The notes below the pieces were generated by a model. It was not told the DNA's origin. It searched no databases and was given only the letters and a program-made list of their open reading frames with translations. From positions 20,162 through 32,904 of the forward strand of contig DFDG01000123.1 of assembly GCA_002367815.1 (NCBI GenBank): a stretch of 12,743 bases of DNA, in the 5' to 3' direction. Both the position numbers and the translations under genes were made by a program. Shown in pieces: positions 1 through 5,411 of the stretch. Origin of the DNA: Opitutaceae bacterium UBA3033 (GTDB lineage: Bacteria > Verrucomicrobiota > Verrucomicrobiia > Opitutales > Opitutaceae). How positions within the stretch are numbered: the stretch's first letter is position 1; the number at the start of each line of letters is the position of its first letter.

Positions 1-1
1 C

Positions 2-1186
2 CTGCAACAAGATCCACTGCCGTTCTTTTCCCGCCGCATCGGCCGGGCCGACAATGGCACGCCGGTGGACGTTATTGCCGGAGCCAAACTTACGGGTCGC
101 GCCGGACCTTGGACCCTCGGGCTACTCGATGTGCAGACCGACGACTCGCCCTACGTCGAAGGCACCAATCTTTTTGTCGGTCGGGTGGCTCGAGAAGTAT
201 TCGGCGAATCGAACGTCGGCCTAATCGCCACTCACGGCAATTCCAGTGGTCGGGGCGACAACACCCTCATCGGGGCGGATTTCAACTATACGAATACTCA
301 CTTCAGCGGCGATAAAACCCTGCACCTGCGTTCCGGACTACAAGCAACTCACTCTGACCGGGCCGGGGGCGACGGCACTGCCCTTACCCTCAAACTCGAT
401 TACCCGAATGAACCCCTGACAATCTTCGCCATTTTTCGTCGCATTGACGAAAAGTTTGATCCCGCCCTCGGTTTTGTTTCCCGCACCGGAGTCATGTATT
501 TGGATGTCGTCGCTTGGCACGACATTTTTTCAGAAGAGGGATACTTCCGCATCATCGAACCGTGGCTGGAAATCGAGGCAACGACCGATCTCGATTTAAA
601 CCTGCTCGATTACGGTTTGCTTCCTGGATTTTTCGCTGAATCCCGCTCGGGTGATTTCGCCAACCTATGGGTGGGTTTTCATCGTGAAACCTATGTCGAA
701 GCTTGGGACATTCGCCCTGGCATCACCATTCCGGTAGGCGTGCAACGTTGGACGGATTTCCAGATCGAAATTGGCACATCCCGCGCCCGTACTTTTGACA
801 CCTATATCCAATGGCGGCACGGCGGTTATATCAACGGACATTCCGACCGTCTCGACTTCAACGTCGGTTACCGCCCCAACGCATCCCTATCGTTGGAAGT
901 CCGAACAGGGTGGCGCGACATCCGGTTGCCCGGTGGCGACTTTAAAGTTTACATCGACAGCGCCCGGCTCAGCTACACCTACAGCCCCGACCTGCAATTC
1001 AGCCTGCTGGGACAATATGATAATTTGTCCGAATCATTGGGCGTAAATTTTCGCATCAAGTGGTCGCCTCAACCCGGCAATGATTTCTATCTCGTGCTGA
1101 ACCAAGGCTACGACACCACCAGTGAAAAAATTCGGCCCACCCAGGGCGACGCATCGATCAAAGGCACCTGGACATTGCGTTTCTGA
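2..1186 (+). CDS. DUF5916 outer-membrane beta-barrel protein, 3' part (5' end outside window)
   Basis: The frame is open from the first bases, so the gene begins upstream of the window and 394 C-terminal residues are visible. The first visible residues include PFFSRRIGR, followed by GAKLTGRAGPW and then GLLDVQT. This pattern is typical of the DUF5916 domain, which in full-length proteins follows an N-terminal carbohydrate-binding family-9-like domain. The rest alternates short amphipathic strands rich in Tyr, Trp, Asp and Arg and ends in a terminal Phe (TWTLRF), as expected for an outer-membrane beta-barrel inserted by the BAM machinery. The substrate and exact function of the family are not established; carbohydrate or peptide handling at the cell surface is often assumed. 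An internal GTG at 65 could be read as a start, but family-typical sequence continues upstream of it, so I treat it as internal. The next gene is rsmG on the opposite strand, beyond a repeat-rich gap. Confidence 0.85.
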   Translation: MQQDPLPFFSRRIGRADNGTPVDVIAGAKLTGRAGPWTLGLLDVQTDDSPYVEGTNLFVGRVAREVFGESNVGLIATHGNSSGRGDNTLIGADFNYTNTHFSGDKTLHLRSGLQATHSDRAGGDGTALTLKLDYPNEPLTIFAIFRRIDEKFDPALGFVSRTGVMYLDVVAWHDIFSEEGYFRIIEPWLEIEATTDLDLNLLDYGLLPGFFAESRSGDFANLWVGFHRETYVEAWDIRPGITIPVGVQRWTDFQIEIGTSRARTFDTYIQWRHGGYINGHSDRLDFNVGYRPNASLSLEVRTGWRDIRLPGGDFKVYIDSARLSYTYSPDLQFSLLGQYDNLSESLGVNFRIKWSPQPGNDFYLVLNQGYDTTSEKIRPTQGDASIKGTWTLRF

Positions 1187-1247
1187 TCAGAGCAGATTGT
1201 TTTACCGCGGATTTTTGCGGATTCAGCGGATAATGATCCGAAGGTAG

Positions 1248-1269
1248 GATCGGTTATCTTTAACCGATC
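1248..1269. repeat. Perfect 9-bp stem-loop
   Basis: GATCGGTTA, a 4-base TCTT loop and TAACCGATC form a perfect hairpin that extends two more pairs if one G-U is allowed. It lies 62 bases after the stop of the DUF5916 gene. There is no T-run after it, so a canonical intrinsic terminator is not supported. It may stabilise the mRNA 3' end or be part of the repeat region. Confidence 0.6.
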
Positions 1270-1309
1270 TTGGCAAACAAAATTACACTAGAGCAGGTTA
1301 AGTTTTTCT

Positions 1310-1384
1310 GTAGCCGCACTTGAGCCGCAGGCAAAAACGTGGTGCGTGGGCGGCCACGTTGTCGCTCTGCTCCAACGCGGCTAC
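1310..1384. repeat. REPIN-like palindromic element, GTAGCCGC...GCGGCTAC
   Basis: The ends are an exact 8-bp inverted repeat (GTAGCCGC at 1310-1317, GCGGCTAC at 1377-1384). It extends imperfectly inward: the left arm GTAGCCGCACTTGAGC resembles the right arm read in reverse, GTAGCCGCGTTGGAGC. An inner hairpin pairs AACGTGG (1336-1342) with CCACGTT (1354-1360). The GTAG...CTAC ends are shared with the elements at 9250-9322 and 10449-10498, which suggests one family of short palindromic repeats. Confidence 0.6.
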
Positions 1385-1423
1385 TCTTTTACTGAATATG
1401 CTCTGGCCGCAAAAAGGCACAAA

Positions 1424-1450
1424 TAGGGCGGTTAAGGATAATCGCCCCTA
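1424..1450. repeat. Short degenerate palindrome TAGGGCG/CGCCCCTA
   Basis: TAGGGCG (1424-1430) can pair with CGCCCCTA (1443-1450) with one bulged base across a 12-base loop. The outer TAGG/CCTA bases match the ends of the 9250-9322 element, so this may be a worn single-hairpin relative. The evidence is short and only suggestive. Confidence 0.35.
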
Positions 1451-1500
1451 CCCTTCTACATTCCCATCCGTGCCAAGCCGTGAAATCCGCGTAAAATTAT

Positions 1501-2178
1501 TCATTCCCCCGCAATCGGAACCTTGAAATGCAGCAGGAACTTCTCGGTAAAATATGCCCGTGGCACCCATTGATCGAGCGGCCACACCTCGGTCGGTTGC
1601 ACTTTGCTTTCCGCCAGTTCCTCGCGCCACAGCGTGCCCTTGAAATACAACACGCCACTACCGGGTGAGCCAGCACTACCCGGTTGCAACAGTGGGCGAG
1701 CCCAACTGAGAAATGTCGGTAATGCCGCCACTGCGCGGCCGGTCACATAATCAAACTTCTCGTTGATCGATTCCGCTCGCACGGGCAAACCGCGCACATT
1801 GGTCAAGCCGAGTTCCTCAATCATGGCATCAACCGCTTTGATCTTTTTTACAACCGAATCAATCAGCGCAAATCGACACTCCGGATAGACAATCGCCAAC
1901 GCTAATCCCGGAAACCCACCTCCCGTGCCAATATCCGCAAACTTCGCTCCCGCAGTCGGACGAAGCACTTTGGTCATCGTCAGCGAATGCAGCAAGTGCC
2001 GCTCCTCGAGATTCTCCGCATCCTTGCGCGAGATCAGATTGAGCCGCTCATTCCACAACTTCACCAACCCAGCCAAGCGCCCGAGTTGCACGACGGTAGC
2101 TTCCGGCAATTCCGGAAAATACTCCCGCACCAGCGGCAACTCCATGGGGAAACTTGTTTGATCCATTCCATAACTCAC
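1501..2178 (-). CDS. rsmG: 16S rRNA (guanine-527-N7) methyltransferase RsmG (GidB)
   Basis: RsmG transfers a methyl group from S-adenosylmethionine to N7 of G527 in 16S rRNA, a cytosolic ribosome modification whose loss gives low-level streptomycin resistance. The 225-residue product has the family length. The N-terminal WNERLNLISR and HLLHSL segments match the family. The SAM-binding glycine loop FADIGTGGGFPG lies at residues 80-91, followed by LIDSVVKKIKAV at the second SAM-contact strand and VTGRAVAALP near residues 145-154. The chosen start is GTG at 2178, with GGAAGGA just upstream; an in-frame ATG at 2166 is an alternative but sits farther from that site. In many genomes rsmG lies with mnmG or parAB near the origin. 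Here it stands alone between a repeat region and a divergent metal-efflux operon. Confidence 0.95.
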   Translation of the reverse strand: MSYGMDQTSFPMELPLVREYFPELPEATVVQLGRLAGLVKLWNERLNLISRKDAENLEERHLLHSLTMTKVLRPTAGAKFADIGTGGGFPGLALAIVYPECRFALIDSVVKKIKAVDAMIEELGLTNVRGLPVRAESINEKFDYVTGRAVAALPTFLSWARPLLQPGSAGSPGSGVLYFKGTLWREELAESKVQPTEVWPLDQWVPRAYFTEKFLLHFKVPIAGE

Positions 2179-2302
2179 TGCTTCCTTCCTCTCACCGCAA
2201 TTGCATTTCCACGGTGTTTACCTCCATTCAAATATTTTATGGGCCTGCCGGCCTAGATGCGACCACTTGACAAATTCTCTACTTCACTAACTTCTCGATT
2301 AA
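2179..2302. promoter_or_regulatory. Divergent promoter region between rsmG and the efflux operon
   Basis: This 124-base gap must carry promoters for rsmG (leftward) and the metal-efflux operon (rightward). On the plus strand there is an exact TTGACA at 2267-2272, but no good -10 box at 16-18 bases. On the minus strand TAAAAT (within 2235-2245) is a plausible -10. A GGCCTGCCGGCC palindromic segment sits at 2242-2253 and could be an operator. The region assignment is firm; the individual boxes are weak. Confidence 0.4.
2192..2212 (-). other. Possible leader peptide upstream of rsmG
   Basis: On the minus strand GGAGGT (2220-2225) is followed after 7 bases by GTG GAA ATG CAA TTG CGG TGA. This is a six-codon reading frame ending 13 bases before the rsmG GTG. 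The ribosome-binding site is stronger than that of most genes here. It could be a regulatory upstream ORF or chance. Confidence 0.25.
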
Positions 2303-2707
2303 GTGATTACCCGTGTCCGCAAGTTTATCGCTTTGATGCTACTGACCCTCTGGTTGCCAGTTACCCAGCATTGCGGACTTGAAGCTGCCGGAATGTGGAA
2401 TTCACCCAGTGTCTGTCATGAAGCCGCGACTTGTGAAGAAAAGCCTGCCCCATCCACCTGCGGCACCGACAATTGCGAATCCATTGAAGACTGTGTTTAC
2501 CGATCCAACTTCAATTTGCTGAAAATTTCAGCTCCGATTCTGAACAGGCTATCTTGCCGGAGCTGTCTGCATGACCATACACCTGAGACGATAATCGGCC
2601 CGATGATTTCTCCGGCACAGACTGATGCGCCTCCCGAACTGGCCCCGACATGGCAGTTCACCTTTCGTGCGGCTCCTACGCCGCGCTCTCCTAGTATCCC
2701 AGCTTAA
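2303..2707 (+). CDS. Small exported cysteine-rich protein heading the RND efflux operon
   Basis: This 134-residue product has an N-terminal signal-like segment: basic residues, then IALMLLTLWLPV. It is followed by QHCGLEAAG and eight cysteines in all (residues 24, 38, 44, 53, 58, 64, 85, 88). The last pair forms CRSC directly before LHDH, a plausible soft-metal or zinc site, and the C-terminus is Pro/Ala-rich. I do not recognise a named family. It lies 65 bases before a TolC-family gene and on the same strand as the whole efflux operon, so a periplasmic metal-binding, sensing or chaperone role is inferred. The start is uncertain: GTG at 2303 has no clear ribosome-binding site, and an in-frame ATG at 2336 would leave a shorter signal peptide. 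The lipobox near Cys24 (VTQHC) is poor, so a lipoprotein is unlikely. Confidence 0.65.
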   Translation: MITRVRKFIALMLLTLWLPVTQHCGLEAAGMWNSPSVCHEAATCEEKPAPSTCGTDNCESIEDCVYRSNFNLLKISAPILNRLSCRSCLHDHTPETIIGPMISPAQTDAPPELAPTWQFTFRAAPTPRSPSIPA

Positions 2708-2738
2708 TCCGTTCCTGCGCGAACGGATATTCCAAGCT
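2701..2738. promoter_or_regulatory. Stem-loop between the Cys-rich gene and the TolC-family gene
   Basis: ATCCGTTC (2707-2714) pairs perfectly with GAACGGAT (2721-2728) around CTGCGC. Outer AGCTT (2701-2705) can pair with AAGCT (2734-2738). The hairpin overlaps the stop codon of the Cys-rich gene. No T-run follows, so it is better read as a processing, stability or attenuation element than as an intrinsic terminator. Confidence 0.45.
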
Positions 2739-2772
2739 GATTGTGCCCTGACGCCGCCAAAGTGCGGCCCTC

Positions 2773-4098
2773 ATGGCTTCCCTCATTTCAACATTTCCCA
2801 CCCATTCCATGTCTACCTGTTTAAATTTCCTTGGCTCGCGCCAACTACTGGCTTCGTCGCTCCTGCTCTTTTCAGCAGGCACTGTCATCCATGCCGCCGA
2901 CACGCCTGAGACTCCGTTTACACTCAGTCACGCACTCTCGATCGCATTGATAAAAAATCCGAGCCTGCAAGCCTATGCTTTTGAAGCTCGGATTGCAGAG
3001 GCCCGCATTCTCCAAGCCGGCATCAGGCCCAATCCTCAACTCTCCATCGAGTTTGAAAACTTTCTCGGCACCGGCGAAATGTCCGGAGTCAAAAGCCTCG
3101 AGTCCACCCTGCAACTCAGTCAGGTCATTGACCTCGATCGCACGATCTCCCGGCAAGTCGCCACCGCCCAAGGTGCCCGCGCAATCACTGAAGTTGAATA
3201 CGAAATCAAACGCCTCGACGTGCTGGCCGAGGTCGCCCGCCGTTTCACCGAAGCCGTGGCCGACACCGAACGATTAAAAATTGCCCGACAAGCCCGAGAG
3301 CTGGGTGAGCAAACCGTAGCCACCGTCCAAACTCGGGTCGATGCCGCCGTGGTTTCCAATATCGAACTGCACAAGGCCCGCACCGCCCTTTTTCTGCTGC
3401 AGATTGAAGAAGAGCATGCTGAGCATGAACTGGCCTGCTGCCGCCAATCTCTCGCGGCCATCCTGGGAGAGGAAACGCCACAATTCGGCCCACCCAATGG
3501 TGATCTGTTGGTGATACCCACCGTGCCGGATTTCGAGGATCTGGCCGCGCGCCTTGAAAATAGTCCGGCCCTCAAACGTTTTGCCGTCGAGGTCCGTTGG
3601 CATGAAGCCCAAATCCGACTGGCCCAAAGTCTTCGTCGAACCGGCACGCGGTGGAACGCCGGTTTGCGTCGCGTCGAATCCACCGATAATTTTGGCTTCA
3701 TCGCCGGTATTTCGATTCCGGTGGGGATGCGCGATCAGAGCCAAGGGACCATCCGTGAAGCCCGCGAACGCCGCGAGCAGCTCGGAGCCACCGCGGAGGC
3801 CGAGCGGCTCGAAATGCGGGCCACCTTGTTTGCGATGTATCAGGAAATGCTCCACGCCCACATGGTCGTCACGCTGCTGCAGCATGAAGTCATTCCCGAT
3901 GCCCAAGAGATCCTGACCATGACCCAGCAGGGTTACCGTGAAGGCCGTTTTTCCCTGTTGGATTTGCTCAACGCCCAACAGTCACTCGTGGATCTCCGCG
4001 CCAAAGCGGTGGACAGCGCCACCTCCTTTCATCTCCACATCGTCGAAATCGAACGCCTGATCGGTGCACCGCTCCAAGACTCCTCCACTAATTCCTAG
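2773..4098 (+). CDS. TolC-family outer-membrane factor of an RND metal efflux system (CzcC-like)
   Basis: The product is the outer-membrane channel that would connect the adaptor and RND pump encoded next to it. An N-terminal signal peptide (LLASSLLLFSAGTVIHAA) is followed by FTLSHALSIALIKNPSLQAY, the typical opening of a TolC-like repeat. Two long helical halves follow, with the repeated features RPNPQLSIEFENFLG, QLSQVIDLDRTISRQVATA, GISIPVGMRDQSQGTIREA and the C-terminal GYREGRFSLLDLLNAQQSLVDLR. The family architecture of a beta-barrel plus alpha-helical tunnel is therefore complete at 441 residues. ATG at 2773 is used here; an in-frame ATG at 2809 gives a more compact signal peptide and may be the real start. 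Neither has a clear ribosome-binding site. The gene ends 20 bases before the adaptor gene, so co-transcription is likely. Confidence 0.9.
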   Translation: MASLISTFPTHSMSTCLNFLGSRQLLASSLLLFSAGTVIHAADTPETPFTLSHALSIALIKNPSLQAYAFEARIAEARILQAGIRPNPQLSIEFENFLGTGEMSGVKSLESTLQLSQVIDLDRTISRQVATAQGARAITEVEYEIKRLDVLAEVARRFTEAVADTERLKIARQARELGEQTVATVQTRVDAAVVSNIELHKARTALFLLQIEEEHAEHELACCRQSLAAILGEETPQFGPPNGDLLVIPTVPDFEDLAARLENSPALKRFAVEVRWHEAQIRLAQSLRRTGTRWNAGLRRVESTDNFGFIAGISIPVGMRDQSQGTIREARERREQLGATAEAERLEMRATLFAMYQEMLHAHMVVTLLQHEVIPDAQEILTMTQQGYREGRFSLLDLLNAQQSLVDLRAKAVDSATSFHLHIVEIERLIGAPLQDSSTNS

Positions 4099-4118
4099 CC
4101 CAACATTATCCCCAACAC

Positions 4119-5399
4119 ATGAAACTCACTTTAACCATTCTTGCCCTCCTCGCCTTTGGTGGCAGCGCGGCGTATTACCTCAACGCCACTGATCACGCCG
4201 GGCATTCAGCAACTTCGGATTCCGCGGGGGGGGACGAACATGGTGATCACGACGATCATGCCGAAGCAGTCCCTAAAGGTCCGCATGGCGGACGCCTCCT
4301 CACCGAAGACAAATTCGCCCTTGAGCTCGCCATCTATGAGCAGGGCGTCCCGCCCGAATTCCGGGCATGGTTCTCGCTAGCCGATCAGCCAATTGATTCC
4401 GACAGCGTAAAACTCTCAGTCGTCCTGCAACGTCCGGGCGGTGTTGTCGACACGATTACCTTCAGTCCCGAAGGCAGCTACGCCAGAGGTAATTCCGAGA
4501 TCTACGAACCGCATTCATTCTCTTACCGCATCTTGGCCGAACACGCCGGGCGCACCTACCAATGGGCTTTTGACGCTCCGGAAATGCAAACAACCATCAG
4601 CGCGGCGGCCGCGGAACGCGCCGGAGTGGTCCTCGAATTTGCCGGACCCGCGACCATGCGTGAAACCCTCGCAGTCTATGGCCAAATCAAACTCAACGCC
4701 AATCGGGTGGCTCGCGCCGCACCCCGTTTCGGTGGCATTGTGCGAGAAGCCCGCAAGGCACTCGGCGATTCGGTCGAGGCCGGAGAAGTCGTCGCAATTG
4801 TGGAGACCAACCAGTCACTCGTCGCCATTGAGGTAAAGGCACCCATCGCGGGCATCATTGTGGATCGCAACATCAACGTCGGTGAGTCTGTCACTGACGG
4901 CGCCGCCCTCTACACCATCGCCGACCTGGCCGACGTTTGGGTCGATCTCAATGTGCCAAAACGCGATCAAGCGCGCGTCAAGCTCGGTCAAGTCACCTCC
5001 ATCCTGGCCGACGATGGCGGACCCGCTGCGGTCGGGCAGATCTCGTGGATATCCCCCATTAGTTCAGCCGAGGCGCAAACGCTCGTCGCCCGGGTGGTGC
5101 TCGACAACACCGACCGCCGCTGGCGACCCGGACTTTTCGTTAAAGCCGAAGTCACCGTGAGTGAGTCCGTCGCCGCGGTCGCGGTAAGAGAATCTGCGCT
5201 GCAAACGCTCTTCGATTTCAACGTCGTATTCACCCAACACGGCGACGTTTACCAAGCTCGCCCGCTCGAACTCGGGCGCCACGCCCAAGGTTTCGTGGAA
5301 GTGCTCCAAGGCCTGCATGCCGGTGAAAGCTACGTTACCGAAAACAGCTTTCTCATCAAAGCCGATATCGGGAAGTCCAGTGCATCACACGACCATTAA
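4119..5399 (+). CDS. RND efflux periplasmic adaptor (CzcB-like) with His-rich N-terminus
   Basis: This 426-residue membrane-fusion protein would bridge the RND pump and the TolC-like channel in the periplasm. A signal or anchor segment (residues 4-20) precedes a His/Asp-rich stretch with His at 26, 29, 41, 44 and 47. KGPHGGRLL follows near residue 53, as in CzcB-like metal adaptors, and opens an N-terminal beta domain. The lipoyl-like halves occur at about residues 203-255 (RFGGIVREARKALGDSVEAG, then VKAPIAGIIVDRNINVGESV). They are followed by a beta-barrel segment (ADLADVWVDLNVPKRDQARV) and a membrane-proximal domain, and the protein ends in HDH. The two lipoyl halves are joined by only a few residues, so the usual alpha-helical hairpin is missing; I recall this from a subgroup of CzcB-like adaptors. 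A run of eight G at 4226-4233 lies in the His-rich part. Confidence 0.9.
   Translation: MKLTLTILALLAFGGSAAYYLNATDHAGHSATSDSAGGDEHGDHDDHAEAVPKGPHGGRLLTEDKFALELAIYEQGVPPEFRAWFSLADQPIDSDSVKLSVVLQRPGGVVDTITFSPEGSYARGNSEIYEPHSFSYRILAEHAGRTYQWAFDAPEMQTTISAAAAERAGVVLEFAGPATMRETLAVYGQIKLNANRVARAAPRFGGIVREARKALGDSVEAGEVVAIVETNQSLVAIEVKAPIAGIIVDRNINVGESVTDGAALYTIADLADVWVDLNVPKRDQARVKLGQVTSILADDGGPAAVGQISWISPISSAEAQTLVARVVLDNTDRRWRPGLFVKAEVTVSESVAAVAVRESALQTLFDFNVVFTQHGDVYQARPLELGRHAQGFVEVLQGLHAGESYVTENSFLIKADIGKSSASHDH
4226..4233 (+). repeat. G8 homopolymer within the adaptor coding sequence
   Basis: Eight consecutive G residues encode part of Ala-Gly-Gly near residues 36-38 of the adaptor. Slippage here would frameshift the gene close to its start, so it is a candidate reversible on/off tract. 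It is also a common site of sequencing error. Confidence 0.6.
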
Positions 5400-5411
5400 G
5401 GAAACACTTTC

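Larger units (their letters stand above)
1200..1496. repeat. Composite repeat region with imperfect terminal inverted repeats
   Basis: This stretch between two convergent genes holds no convincing gene. Its left end (1200-1231) begins TTTTACCGCGGATTTTTGCG. Its right end (1466-1496), read on the minus strand, begins TTTTACGCGGATTTCACGG. Allowing small gaps, about three quarters of the ~32 positions agree, so the region is bounded by an imperfect inverted repeat like a miniature element. Inside lie a perfect stem-loop (1248-1269), a larger palindromic element (1310-1384) and a TAGGGCG/CGCCCCTA hairpin (1424-1450). No transposase is present. It could be one nested mobile unit or several independent repeats that accumulated downstream of two genes. 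Confidence 0.5.

Noticed and set aside
1248..1269. Intrinsic terminator for the DUF5916 gene
   Set aside because: The hairpin is perfect, but the stem is not GC-rich and no T-run follows.
1310..1384. CRISPR repeat or tRNA gene
   Set aside because: There is no regular repeat-spacer array, no cloverleaf and no conserved T-loop. The palindromic ends fit a REPIN-like element better.
1320..1526. 68-codon plus-strand frame across the repeat region
   Set aside because: It is built from palindromic repeat sequence and runs into the 3' end of rsmG. No start signal or family feature is seen.
2267..2295. Complete sigma-70 promoter for the efflux operon
   Set aside because: TTGACA is exact but no acceptable -10 hexamer lies 16-18 bases downstream, so only a general promoter region is reported.
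3274..3978. 234-codon open frame on the minus strand inside the TolC-family gene
   Set aside because: Antisense to a well-supported gene and without family features.
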